Positions 44,346 to 53,368 are shown, numbered from the stretch's first letter. The stretch is 59,798 nucleotides of DNA from an uncultured Lachnospiraceae bacterium (GCA_905209075.1 CAJLRL010000013.1:1-59798); one strand, 5' to 3'. Notes: generated by a model not told the origin, from the letters alone. Program-made: numbers and translations.

Positions 44346-45920
44346 TTACCTGTCTTTCGATGAGAATGAAATTCTTGGGTCAACAAGTGACATAAGCACA
44401 TCTCCTAATATAAGTGATGCAACCGTCAGTACTGCGTAGAAAAGAGTAACACCTACGATAACACCATTGTCATATTTGTTTATGGCATCTGTAAGTACGT
44501 TACCTACACCAGGTACAGAGTATACACGCTCTGTAATGATAGCACCTGTGAGTGCTGCAAGTACTGCTGCCGGTATTCCCTGTACGATCGGAATAGCAGC
44601 ATTTTTGAAAATGTGTTTTGTAAATATCTCGTTCTCTGTAAGACCACCACTTCTTGCGAACTTGACATAATCAGAGTTCATCTGGTCGATCATGTAACGG
44701 CGGAGCCATTTCATAACGTTTCCTATCTGTGGTAATGCCAGTGAGATTATCGGAAGTATATACATAAGCTTACTTGCCGAATCAAGGTCGAATACTGTAG
44801 GAAGCTTGAAAATCGATCCACCGATCGCCTTGAAAAGGAAAATGTAAGCAAGTGAAGGAACAGCTATAATAAATACGATATAGAATGTTCCAAGTTTATC
44901 AACAAGCTTTTCTTTCTTTCTTGCCATTGCGATTCCAAGAGGAACACCTATTGCATAAGAAAGAATCGTTGCAAGTATACCGATGATGAATGAAAATCCT
45001 ATCTTTGAGTATGAATTCTTATTTGTGTCCACATTTGTGTAGTCATCTGTATATCTGTCCTCTAAGATTTTGCTTGAGACACGTGATCCCTTCATATAAA
45101 CTGCTGAATGAAGATCATCCGCACTATCTTCTGTAAGACCTGTCGGATATGTCACTTCTGATTTAACATATGCTCCCTGCGATCTTGTCATTGTCTCGAA
45201 AACATCCTGTCCCTCATTAACCGAATAAGATGTTCCCAAATTTATTGTAACTATATTCTGGTGAATATATGGAAATGTCGAATTAAAATAAACCAGATAT
45301 TTGTGGTTTGTACCATTACCCATAATAGCAGGTGAGAATTTATCTCCGCCATAAGCCGGGTCATGCCATGTAAATGTAATACCCCTTTTACCAACATCCC
45401 CTGAGACTCTGTGAATATTGTCTACATATATAAGGTTCTTAAAGTATGAACCAAGTCTCCTTATCATAGGTACATCTTTGTAGGCGAACAGCTGCTGTGT
45501 ACCTCCATCAGCCACCTTTTTTTTGTTCATCATTACTGCGTCAAGTCTGACTATTTTGTAGCCCTTTGACTCATAATGATCCTTAAATTTCTTTACATAT
45601 TCTTTTACAAGATCAGAATCTCCATCTGCCTGTCTTGCTATAGATACAGCCTGTGCTCTTGTATCTTCATCAATTTCCCCATTGTCTTTAAGTCCCTGGA
45701 GATAATCTGCATATGGTACATAATCGAGATAGCCATATTCTTCCCATTTACCATATTTGTATATTATTTTTGCGTTATTTGCGGCATGTGTGTATGTCGA
45801 ATCCTTTGCAAATATAAGGTTACGATCCATTACAGAATACACAAGGATCATAACTATTCCTACTATTATGATCAAAGAACATACACCATGTAAAATACGT
45901 TTCAAAAGATATTTAGTCAT
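44346..45920 (-). CDS. oppB: Oligopeptide ABC transporter permease with large outward insertion
   Basis: The 524-residue permease has a first helix (about 10-30) followed by about 265 extra residues facing outward (to about residue 300). These hold charged helices and a region with 'GITFTWHDPAYGGDKF'. The standard five-helix core follows, with coupling loop 'YVKFARSGGLTENEIFTKHIF' (about 415-435). Usual OppB is about 310 residues. The insertion may contact peptide or the unusually large binding protein. It is second in the operon after oppA. Confidence 0.9.
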   Translation of the reverse strand: MTKYLLKRILHGVCSLIIIVGIVMILVYSVMDRNLIFAKDSTYTHAANNAKIIYKYGKWEEYGYLDYVPYADYLQGLKDNGEIDEDTRAQAVSIARQADGDSDLVKEYVKKFKDHYESKGYKIVRLDAVMMNKKKVADGGTQQLFAYKDVPMIRRLGSYFKNLIYVDNIHRVSGDVGKRGITFTWHDPAYGGDKFSPAIMGNGTNHKYLVYFNSTFPYIHQNIVTINLGTSYSVNEGQDVFETMTRSQGAYVKSEVTYPTGLTEDSADDLHSAVYMKGSRVSSKILEDRYTDDYTNVDTNKNSYSKIGFSFIIGILATILSYAIGVPLGIAMARKKEKLVDKLGTFYIVFIIAVPSLAYIFLFKAIGGSIFKLPTVFDLDSASKLMYILPIISLALPQIGNVMKWLRRYMIDQMNSDYVKFARSGGLTENEIFTKHIFKNAAIPIVQGIPAAVLAALTGAIITERVYSVPGVGNVLTDAINKYDNGVIVGVTLFYAVLTVASLILGDVLMSLVDPRISFSSKDR

Positions 45921-45942
45921 AATCGTTCACTCATTAAAATTT

Positions 45943-45970
45943 GCAGGAGAATGGTTTCCCATCCCCCTGC
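45943..45970 (-). terminator. Intercistronic hairpin between oppA and oppB
   Basis: On the minus strand GCAGGGGGATGG and CCATTCTCCTGC form 12 pairs (two G-U) with a GAAA tetraloop, followed by AAATTTTAA. It probably lowers read-through and protects the oppA message, giving more binding protein than permease. Confidence 0.6.
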
Positions 45971-46053
45971 TTTTTTATTTTTAGTAATTACCACTTATAG
46001 AAAATCTATATGGTAACGTCATTAGTTAGCAACTGCTGATATGAAACTGTCAA

Positions 46054-48243
46054 TTAGTAGATACCAAGTGATTTTGTAACATATCCTGCATAGTCTGGTA
46101 AGAATGTGTCAAGGTATGACTTAGGATCACCATAATCAGGACCCCATCCTGAAAGATCGAATAAGTCATAGTTGTTCTCATAACCATATGATGTGTAGTA
46201 TCCTGTGTAAAGCCATGTTGTCTGATCTTTACAATCTACAAGGTCGATCTCTACAAGTCCGCCAAGAGCCTCTTCTACAGATTTCTTGAATACGTTTGCT
46301 TTATTAGAGTATACCTCAGCTCCTGAAGGATAAGGAAGGTCAAGGTGGATCGGGTTCTCTGCTGAGATCTCAAGTCCTTCTGCCTTTAACTCTTCTACTG
46401 CCTGGTTAAGTTCTGCCTTAGCATTGTCAACATTGTACCATCCCTCATATCCGTCAGATGATCCAAGTCCGTTGTCTGCAGTCTTATCATATGCTTTGAT
46501 TGCTACTCCGTCAGCATCAAGCTGTGCCTGTGTGATCTCACCGTAGTATGTTCCAGCTGGGAATGTTGTAGCTGTTCCGTTGACATCAACTGTAACATCC
46601 TCTGTAAGTGATAAGAAGTTACCAGGTGTATATGAGTTCCTAAGTGAGAATGTAGCGATATCATCACCAACTGAGCATCCGTTGTAAGATGTTCTGTCGA
46701 ATGCGAATAATATAGCTCTTCTGAAATGTACGTTGTTTACTGCTTTGTTTGTTGCCTCTTTAATGTCATCTGTCTGTGATGATTTACCGGCATTCTTATC
46801 GTTAAAATTGTAATATGCTGTTCTGTTAAGGTTTACGAATGCACCATATGATGTACCGTCATTGTCAAGAACATATGCATAGTCATCGAAGTTTCCTTCG
46901 CCCTTAGCAAGCTCTACACTTGATGTAGAAAGTCCTGCCATTGTAGAATCACATGTTTCGCTTGCGATATCTTTGTATCCCTTTGTAGCATCACTTCCGT
47001 CATTCCATAAACGTGTGATCTTTTTAATAGGAAGATTATCGTAATTCCAGTATGATGTATTTGCATCAAATACGATTGAGTTTTTCTCTGTTGTGCTTGT
47101 TACAAGGTATGGTCCACAGTATGCGATAGAGTTTGCATCTTTACCATATGTGTATTCAGATGCTGAAGAATCGAACTCTACGCCAAATTTTCCACCCAAT
47201 GACTCATAGTAAGACTTGCAAAGTGGAGCAAATACTCCATAACCAAACATTGTATCGAAGTAAGGTGTTGGCTCTACAAGTGTATACTCAAGTGTGTAAT
47301 CATCAACTGCTTTTACACCAACCTGTGAGAAATCTGTGCTCTCACCTTTGATGTACTCGTCAGCACCTTTGATAACACCCTGTACGAGGTACTCAAGACC
47401 TGCCTGGCAGTCAAGTGTATGCTGAAGTCCTGCAACGAAATCGTTTGCTGTAACTTCTCCGAGCTCACGTCCCTGTGAATCTACCCATTTAGCACCTTTT
47501 CTGATCTTAAATGTGTATGTAAGTCCATCATCAGAAACTGTTGGAAGTGCCTCTGCAAGTGCCGGCTGTGCAACACCTTCACAGTCATACTCAAGAAGTC
47601 CATCATATGTATTGATGATCTGCTCTGAATCTGCTGTAAGTGATGTATTGTTTGCATCCCATGTTACAGGATCTGCATTGTATGGGTATGTGTAGGAATC
47701 TTTAAGTGTATATCCCTGGCTTGTAAGGTAATCAGCAGCCCACTGACGATATGTGCCTGTTCCTTTAAGCTCTGCCCATTTAGCTTTCATTGTGTCTCTA
47801 TCTGAATTCTTGATGAGTTCTTTTGTTACGATCACATTATGGAATCTCTCATAATCATTTCCCCATAATACGTTTGGTTTACTTTTCTCATCAACACGGC
47901 TGATATTGTATGAACCACCTTTTGAACTTGTAGGTACCCATACAGCTGCCTCGAGTAATTTTGCTTCTGCAAGTGCATCTAATGCATATCTCTCTGAAAG
48001 AGATGATGCGTCATCTACTTTCTGATAAGCCTCGTAGAAATCTCCGAGTGCTGCATCATACACTTCTTTTGAAGTATCATCATAGCCTGAAGGCATTGAA
48101 ATCTCTGACTCAGATGAGCTTGAAGAAGATGCTGCTGCCTCTGTTCCTTCTGTAGACCCGCTATTCTTGCTGTTGCCACATGCTGCAAGACCAAGAGTCA
48201 TAGAAAGAACAAGTAACATACTAAGAACTTTGTTCTTTTTCAT
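46054..48243 (-). CDS. oppA: Oligopeptide-binding lipoprotein
   Basis: The 729-residue SBP_bac_5-type lipoprotein has a signal with lipobox LAAC and lipidated Cys at 22, then a Ser/Glu-rich linker. The binding fold follows with typical segments 'FKIRKGAKWVDSQGRELGEV', 'VNNVHFRRAILFAFDRTSY' and 'DLSGWGPDYGDPKSYLDTF'. It captures peptides for OppBCDF. At 729 residues it is longer than usual (about 540). The gene has AGGAGG, a strong promoter at 48491-48518 and a long hairpin-rich leader. Confidence 0.93.
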   Translation of the reverse strand: MKKNKVLSMLLVLSMTLGLAACGNSKNSGSTEGTEAAASSSSSSESEISMPSGYDDTSKEVYDAALGDFYEAYQKVDDASSLSERYALDALAEAKLLEAAVWVPTSSKGGSYNISRVDEKSKPNVLWGNDYERFHNVIVTKELIKNSDRDTMKAKWAELKGTGTYRQWAADYLTSQGYTLKDSYTYPYNADPVTWDANNTSLTADSEQIINTYDGLLEYDCEGVAQPALAEALPTVSDDGLTYTFKIRKGAKWVDSQGRELGEVTANDFVAGLQHTLDCQAGLEYLVQGVIKGADEYIKGESTDFSQVGVKAVDDYTLEYTLVEPTPYFDTMFGYGVFAPLCKSYYESLGGKFGVEFDSSASEYTYGKDANSIAYCGPYLVTSTTEKNSIVFDANTSYWNYDNLPIKKITRLWNDGSDATKGYKDIASETCDSTMAGLSTSSVELAKGEGNFDDYAYVLDNDGTSYGAFVNLNRTAYYNFNDKNAGKSSQTDDIKEATNKAVNNVHFRRAILFAFDRTSYNGCSVGDDIATFSLRNSYTPGNFLSLTEDVTVDVNGTATTFPAGTYYGEITQAQLDADGVAIKAYDKTADNGLGSSDGYEGWYNVDNAKAELNQAVEELKAEGLEISAENPIHLDLPYPSGAEVYSNKANVFKKSVEEALGGLVEIDLVDCKDQTTWLYTGYYTSYGYENNYDLFDLSGWGPDYGDPKSYLDTFLPDYAGYVTKSLGIY

Positions 48244-48357
48244 ATTTAGTTCCTCCTAAAAATATTTATATAGCAAACAGGAATTTTCCTGTTTTCTATC
48301 TTTATAATTGCGGTACAACGTTACCGCTTTAGCAAGTAGAAGTGTTTTTGTGCATAC

Positions 48358-48393
48358 AAAAAGTGTGCCAATAACCTCTCTGTCATTGCACAC
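48358..48393 (-). terminator. Terminator-like hairpin inside the oppA leader
   Basis: On the minus strand GTGTGCAATGAC pairs with GTTATT-GCACAC (one bulge) around AGAGAG, followed by five T. It lies between the opp promoter and oppA, among other hairpins: ATAGCAGA/TCTGCTAT, GCGGTA/TACCGC and AAACAGGAA/TTCCTGTTT. Confidence 0.6.
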
Positions 48394-48490
48394 CCTGTAT
48401 ACATTATAAATAGCAGATTCCTATGTTATGCTCTGCTATATTTTATTGCAAAAATACAGTTGTCGTTCTGTCGCGAACAACTATGGTCTT

Positions 48491-48518
48491 ATTATACACA
48501 CTCAAAATAATTTGTCAA
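48491..48518 (-). promoter_or_regulatory. Strong sigma-A promoter of the opp operon
   Basis: TTGACA (48513-48518), N16 and TATAAT (48491-48496) on the minus strand. The 5' UTR would be about 240 nt, long and structured. Stretch 48244-48790 has no coding gene: it holds this leader, a candidate small RNA and their promoters. Confidence 0.8.
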
Positions 48519-48601
48519 TAAAAATCGAGCGTTAATTTCTACCATTTTACAAGGTATTAAATTTTGTACACCGCTTTAATAAATTAAAGTGATACTAATT
48601 T

Positions 48602-48668
48602 AAAAAAAGAGCACCGCCTCTTAGACTATGTGCTCCGTTGCAATCGACTTAATTTATTTAATTTTTAT
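48602..48668 (-). ncRNA. Candidate small RNA of about 67 nt, unknown class
   Basis: A consensus promoter (48675-48702) is followed after about 35 nt of AT-rich sequence by GAGCAC/GTGCTC (48609-48635), a 15-base loop, and seven T (48602-48608). No open frame with a ribosome site lies between. This looks like an independent short transcript ending before the opp promoter. No known riboswitch or housekeeping RNA is recognised. Confidence 0.5.
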
Positions 48669-48674
48669 AAGACT

Positions 48675-48702
48675 ATTATAATCTGTCAATTTAAAATGTC
48701 AA
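48675..48702 (-). promoter_or_regulatory. Consensus sigma-A promoter of the candidate small RNA
   Basis: TTGACA (48697-48702), N16 and TATAAT (48675-48680) on the minus strand. A second TTGACA sits inside the spacer (48684-48689). Confidence 0.7.
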
Positions 48703-48790
48703 GTATCATTTTTATCTTACGGCTTGCATACTACGCCTGTGTAGGCTATCATGTGCGTATAAAATAACATATTTCAGGGAGGGAGTTTCC

Positions 48791-49120
48791 ATGCTTACAT
48801 ACGATGATGCACTTAATCTTAATTATTATAAAATGACTACATATACCGGTTGGATGGGTGGAATGCGTTTCCTTATAAAACGTGAAGAACCAGTCATAAA
48901 AGAAGCCACCGATACCGAACCGGAAGAAAAGGGCGATCCTATATTCCATGCATGGATCTGGCCCGGACCATATATATTTGATCTTACAGATGATTCCCTT
49001 AAGACAGACAAAACCTTTCCATTCTCTGAGGATGGCAAAAAACAATGTGTCGACTGGATCAATGAGACTTATACTGCACGGGAAAAAGAATGGCCGAGGC
49101 ATAAAACAGACGGCAATTAA
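48791..49120 (+). CDS. Hypothetical protein, 109 residues
   Basis: The protein begins MLTYDDALNLNYYKMTTYTG and is rich in aromatic residues, with 'FHAWIWPGPYIFD' in the middle, which looks like a folded soluble domain. An AGGGAGGGAG site precedes the ATG. I do not recognise the family. It converges on, and overlaps by four bases, the minus-strand gene 49117-50172. Confidence 0.7.
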   Translation: MLTYDDALNLNYYKMTTYTGWMGGMRFLIKREEPVIKEATDTEPEEKGDPIFHAWIWPGPYIFDLTDDSLKTDKTFPFSEDGKKQCVDWINETYTAREKEWPRHKTDGN

Positions 49121-50172
49121 CCGTCATATTTTATTACCCGGCCTTTGTTTCCTATACCATGAAAAAATCCTGCATTATCTATATTATTTTTCCCGGCAAA
49201 TGTTTTTGATACCATAAGATTCTGTGCGAATTTAAAATCATCCCATTCAAGTTCATCCATTATAAACGGCTGTTCTTCCGTGACTATAATGCTTACATTT
49301 TTTCTTTTAAAATGTGGGTAGCTGCCCTCAAAACCATGTTTTTTTAAATCATGTTCCAGTTTTTTACGTCTTTTTTCTATTCTGTCATTTAATTCCTTTC
49401 CATAATCCCTTTGCGGATATGGTTCTGAAGCCTCACAGACAATATCATATATATACTGATATAATCCCTGCCGCCTGGCTGACATAAGCTTGCGGCTTAG
49501 TCTTATTTCTTCTTTTTCTGTCGGATTCTTTGCAAAATCTCTGACAAGTGCTGCATACTCCTCATCTCCAGCTTCTTCGCAAAGTTCTTCCATTATAGAT
49601 ATTCCTTCTGTTTTTAACGGAAAATGATATTCCATCAGATCATCCGGAACAGGTGTAAGCCTTCTGAATGGCGAAAAATAAATAAGTGACTGTATAAATT
49701 TTTCCTTTTCATTGCAGTATTTCTCACCCATATATAAATATTTATCAGCAATAGTCCCTGTCATATATACAAGCTGCCTCCACTGCTCCTGTCCTTTCAC
49801 CCAGAAATGACCGATTTCGTGATATCTGTACAGATTTTCATGTACTATAAGATCACTGAACCATAAAGTAAATGCATTCTCATTTCCCTGTCTTATTATA
49901 AGTCCGTAACCATTTTCCTTTTCTATAAGATTTGCCGAAGTAACACATAAACTGCTTTCATAGGAGCCCTTAAGCAATGCATTACAAACCTCTATATAGC
50001 ACTCGACCGCATCATTCATTATGTATGGGATTATATACTCTCCATTATTTTTTCCTGTTTTGCAGACCTCAAACGAGCCATAATCTATAAGCTCCGCTAT
50101 CATGTAAAAAGGTCTTGGCATATCCGCCTTAAGTCCCGGCAGAATAGTTTTTAAATAATCAAATTTGTGCAT
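49117..50172 (-). CDS. Hypothetical protein, 351 residues (possibly DUF3878 type)
   Basis: The soluble protein has no signal peptide and is rich in Tyr and Glu. Segments include 'HENLYRYHEIGHFWVKGQEQW' and a basic helix 'EKRRKKLEHDLKKHGF'. It recalls the DUF3878 group of Lachnospiraceae, but that is from memory and uncertain. AAGGAT precedes the ATG. It stands alone between two plus-strand genes. Confidence 0.7.
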   Translation of the reverse strand: MHKFDYLKTILPGLKADMPRPFYMIAELIDYGSFEVCKTGKNNGEYIIPYIMNDAVECYIEVCNALLKGSYESSLCVTSANLIEKENGYGLIIRQGNENAFTLWFSDLIVHENLYRYHEIGHFWVKGQEQWRQLVYMTGTIADKYLYMGEKYCNEKEKFIQSLIYFSPFRRLTPVPDDLMEYHFPLKTEGISIMEELCEEAGDEEYAALVRDFAKNPTEKEEIRLSRKLMSARRQGLYQYIYDIVCEASEPYPQRDYGKELNDRIEKRRKKLEHDLKKHGFEGSYPHFKRKNVSIIVTEEQPFIMDELEWDDFKFAQNLMVSKTFAGKNNIDNAGFFHGIGNKGRVIKYDG

Positions 50173-50329
50173 ATTTTATCCTTTTCTTTTTCTTTAAATA
50201 ATCTTCTTTCTTTTATCACTATTTGATAGTATATTAGTATTATATTATTCGCTGTACTCATTATATCATGTGCTTACGCTCATGATAAGCCTGCGGCTGA
50301 TACATTTTTTTGGGGGGGGATATATTTTT

Positions 50330-51685
50330 ATGTTAAAGAAAAGAGATTTTTTCAGATATGCATCAAAGCTTGCATTTCCTATTATGCTTCAGAATCTGAT
50401 AAGCACACTTGTCAATATGGCGGATACGGTTATGCTTGGTTATGTGAGCCAGACTGCCATGTCTGCGTCTTCACTTGCCAACCAGTTTACTGTTGTGTTG
50501 TTCTGCCTGTACTATGGACTTTCTATAGGTACATCTGTTTTATGCGCACAATATTTTGGAAAAGGTGACAAACAAACCGTTGAAAAGATACTTGGCATGG
50601 CAGAATTCCTGTCGATCATTATTTCATTGGTATTTTTTGCTATTTCGTTTACGTTTCCTGATGTCATAATGAAGATATTTACCAACAGTGCTGAAACGAT
50701 CACTGTTGGTACCAGATACTTAAGAGTTATTTCATTTTCTTTTATGTTTATGGGATTTTCACAGGTATTCATGAGCGCACTGAGAAGTATCGGAAAAATT
50801 GCTCTGCCTTCCATTACATATGTAGTTTCACTGTGTGTAAACGTACTCTGCAACGCAACTTTTATTTTTGGCTTATTTGGTCTTCCAAAGCTTGGGGTGA
50901 CCGGTGTTGCTCTTGGAACTGTAATAGCACGTATTGTCGAAGTTTTGATATGCCTTATCTATTCATTTGTAAGCAGTGATATCGGATTCCGTATCAGATA
51001 TCTTTTCAACAAAAATGCTGTTCTTTTAAGGGATTTTTTGAAAATAGCGGCTCCGTCCGTTATAAATGATGTTGTATGGAGCCTTGCAAGTTCTACTTTT
51101 GCGGCAATCCTCGGACACATAGGTGATGACATGGTAGCTGCAAATGCTGTAGCCATTATGGTTGTAAATGTGGGAGCCATTGCCTGCCGCGGATTTTCAA
51201 ATGCGACAACGATCATAATAAGTCAGGAGCTTGGTCAGAATCACCTTGAAGCAGCAAAAGAATATGGAAAGCGTATGCTGTACATTACAATTGCCGTTGC
51301 GCTTGCCGGATGCGCTATTATCATAGCCATCCGTCCATTCATGATCGATTTTTATAGTGATAAGCTCAGCCCTACTGCACTTTCCTACCTTGGAAGCATA
51401 ATGCTTATGACTACATGGCGCCTTATCGGGGAGGGCATAAACACCTGCCTTATCTGTGGCTGTTTCCGCGGTGGCGGTGATGCGAAATTCGGTATGATCA
51501 CAGATACTCTGTGTATGTGGATCATAGCAGTTCCCCTCATGGCGGTCGCTGCATATGTAATAAAGCTGCCTCCGATCTGGGTTTATTTTGTCATGACACT
51601 TGATGAATTCGAGAAAATGCCTATTGTTCTCTACCACTATAAAAAAGGCAACTGGGCTAAAAACATAACAAGGGATTTTGAGTAA
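50330..51685 (+). CDS. MATE-family multidrug/Na+ antiporter
   Basis: The 451-residue membrane protein has 12 predicted helices in two MatE halves, for example 'LVNMADTVMLGYVSQTAMSA' early and 'MVAANAVAIMVVNVGAIACRG' at the start of the second half. It expels cationic drugs or metabolites using ion gradients. The frame is open 20 codons further up to 50270. I chose the ATG at 50330 because it follows a run of eight G that serves as the ribosome site, and MLKKRDFFRYASK is the usual type of N-terminus. Confidence 0.92.
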   Translation: MLKKRDFFRYASKLAFPIMLQNLISTLVNMADTVMLGYVSQTAMSASSLANQFTVVLFCLYYGLSIGTSVLCAQYFGKGDKQTVEKILGMAEFLSIIISLVFFAISFTFPDVIMKIFTNSAETITVGTRYLRVISFSFMFMGFSQVFMSALRSIGKIALPSITYVVSLCVNVLCNATFIFGLFGLPKLGVTGVALGTVIARIVEVLICLIYSFVSSDIGFRIRYLFNKNAVLLRDFLKIAAPSVINDVVWSLASSTFAAILGHIGDDMVAANAVAIMVVNVGAIACRGFSNATTIIISQELGQNHLEAAKEYGKRMLYITIAVALAGCAIIIAIRPFMIDFYSDKLSPTALSYLGSIMLMTTWRLIGEGINTCLICGCFRGGGDAKFGMITDTLCMWIIAVPLMAVAAYVIKLPPIWVYFVMTLDEFEKMPIVLYHYKKGNWAKNITRDFE

Positions 51686-51834
51686 ATCGGCTCACACCAT
51701 ATGTCGACAGAGAGCAAATTTTTTTGCACAAGATAGACCACAATGATTTATGCTACAAGCTTTTTACGGAACATGGCCTTACGTGGGGTGGTGACTGGAT
51801 CAACTCAAAGGATTATCAGCATTTTGAAAAATAA
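51682..51834 (+). pseudogene. C-terminal remnant of an M15-family D-Ala-D-Ala carboxypeptidase/endopeptidase
   Basis: The frame gives VNRLTPYVDREQIFLHKIDH, then NDLCYKLFTEHG, then LTWGGDWINSKDYQHFEK and a stop. The GxTWGGDW....DYQHFE ending is the zinc-binding tail of M15 peptidases. The N-terminal two thirds, with the other zinc ligands, are missing. It begins over the stop codon of the MATE gene and has no start or ribosome site. Confidence 0.8.
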
Positions 51835-51875
51835 GAGCAGTCTGATAATAAGAGAAGTCTGATAATAAGATCAAA

Positions 51876-51909
51876 AATCCGTTATACTATATATATAGTA
51901 TAACGGATT
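51876..51909. terminator. Perfect 34-base palindrome, bidirectional terminator
   Basis: AATCCGTTATACTATA and its exact reverse complement meet at the centre (TA). It lies between converging genes (MATE and esterase). Two tandem copies of AGTCTGATAATAAGA lie just before it. Confidence 0.65.
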
Positions 51910-51934
51910 CATCATTCATCAAATGGAAACTTTA

Positions 51935-52783
51935 CTATTTCAATTTTTCATCAAAAAATTCTATTATGCGGTTCCACAATTCATCCTGGAAAAATTGCAT
52001 ATCTGCATGATCCGCTCCCTCTAATTCGATAAATTTCACATCACATCCATTTTTTGTCAATTTTTCATATAATATTTCGCTCTGTTCAAAAGGAACTGTA
52101 TGATCATCCGTTCCATGAATTATGAGAAAAGGCGGTGCGTCTTTAGTCACCTTTGAAACCGGTGAATTATCCTCAGCTTCTTTAATATTTCTCATAACGT
52201 TAAATCCCATAAGCAGTGATTCAGCTGCAGCAGCAGCCTGTTCTGGATCATCATAATGGAATGAAGATGCATCTGTAGGCGGATACCACGGACATGCCGC
52301 CTGTATCTGGCTTGAATACTCAAGATATGCTCCTGTGTCGAGTTCAGGATCATTATCCAATGCCGCCATACATGTCAGATATCCTCCTGCAGATTCTCCC
52401 ATTGCACCTATGTGTTGTGGATCAATACGATATCTGTCGGCATGCGCCCGCAAATACCGGATAGCTGCCTTGACATCCTGTATAGGCATAGGATATGCTC
52501 CCTCATTCGATGTGCGGTATTCCACACTTGCCACAACAAAGCCCTTGTCAGCCAGCTTGCTAAGATATGCCAGATGTGCCGACTTGTCCATTCTAAGCCA
52601 TGCTCCACCACAGATCCAGACTACACATGGATAGACTTTTCCTGTCATATCTTCCGGATAAATCAAGTCAAGTTTTAAATCTCTGCGGCAATGGTCGAAC
52701 CATGAATCAACCTGCGCATATGTAATCCCGGTAACTGCAACATATTGTGGTTTTGTTTTTTTAATGTTTAATTTTTCTCTCAT
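51935..52783 (-). CDS. Alpha/beta hydrolase, esterase/carboxylesterase
   Basis: The 282-residue hydrolase has an oxyanion-hole region 'VVWICGGAW', nucleophile elbow 'GAMGESAGGYLTC' (GxSxG), acid in 'IIHGTDDHTVPFEQ' and His in 'ELEGADHADMQFF'. It resembles the BD-FAE/acetyl esterase group acting on acylated sugars or small esters. It is intracellular. The ribosome site is poor (GGGGGT, 14 bases away). Its gene follows the CRISPR array in the same direction. Confidence 0.88.
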   Translation of the reverse strand: MREKLNIKKTKPQYVAVTGITYAQVDSWFDHCRRDLKLDLIYPEDMTGKVYPCVVWICGGAWLRMDKSAHLAYLSKLADKGFVVASVEYRTSNEGAYPMPIQDVKAAIRYLRAHADRYRIDPQHIGAMGESAGGYLTCMAALDNDPELDTGAYLEYSSQIQAACPWYPPTDASSFHYDDPEQAAAAAESLLMGFNVMRNIKEAEDNSPVSKVTKDAPPFLIIHGTDDHTVPFEQSEILYEKLTKNGCDVKFIELEGADHADMQFFQDELWNRIIEFFDEKLK

Positions 52784-52888
52784 TTTATTTATTTTACCCC
52801 CATATTTTTTTCTTTCAACTTAATAGACTGCTTTATTCATTAAATCCACAAACTATTGACATGTCATCTTTTCTCCTTAAATGCCATA

Positions 52889-53242
52889 GTTTTCAATAGT
52901 AGAAATTTTTCTATATTGCTTAACTTTCACTCCCTTGTAAATCCGTATGGTTCATCTACAATAGTAGAAATTTTTCTATATTACTTAACTATGTATTTTT
53001 ACATCTGACAAATCATCATCTACAATAGTAGAAATTTTTCTATATTACTTAACAATTCCACTGCGGCATGACGTGTATTATCTACAATAGTAGAAATTTT
53101 TCTATATTACTTAACTTACCGCATATTGCTTTCCATATGCCCTCATCTACAATAGTAGAAATTTTTCTATATTACTTAACTTGTGGTCTCCCCTGTTTAG
53201 GGTTAAATCTACAATAGTAGAAATTTTTCTATATTACTTAAC
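52889..53242 (-). CRISPR. Type V-A CRISPR array, 6 repeats and 5 spacers
   Basis: The 36-base repeats lie at 52889-52924, 52954-52989, 53018-53053, 53080-53115, 53145-53180 and 53207-53242. On the transcribed minus strand they start GTTAAGTAATATAG and end AATTTCTACTATTGTAGAT, the Cas12a crRNA handle (stem TCTAC/GTAGA, loop TATT). Spacers are 26-29 bases. Five repeats are identical. The one at 52889 differs at several bases, including the final GTAGAT, as expected for the oldest, leader-distal repeat. The handle of that last copy is spoiled (GAAAAC instead of GTAGAT), but no spacer follows it. By eye no spacer matches elsewhere in the window. Confidence 0.98.
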
Positions 53243-53368
53243 CCTTGTATTGTGAATTTGCACAATTTTTGAGTTTAAGTATTGCTAATTTTAATATTAT
53301 TTTGTTATATTTGCACATATCATGCTAAGTAATATAGATAACATAAAAATTAAGACTCTGGTTTGCAA
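53243..53368 (-). promoter_or_regulatory. CRISPR leader
   Basis: The AT-rich 126 bases between cas2 and the first repeat. They contain a TTGTG/CACAA inverted repeat close to the array. At 53326-53338 there is a 13-base piece (TAAGTAATATAGA) identical to repeat positions 3-15 but in the opposite orientation. No confident promoter was found. Confidence 0.55.

Noticed and set aside
48533..48560. AATTTCTAC in the opp leader region as a second crRNA-like handle
   Set aside because: No matching GTAGAT follows at the right distance, so the handle hairpin cannot form.
52925..53206. Spacers matching genes in this window
   Set aside because: By-eye comparison found no convincing protospacer. A database search against phages and plasmids would be needed to identify targets.
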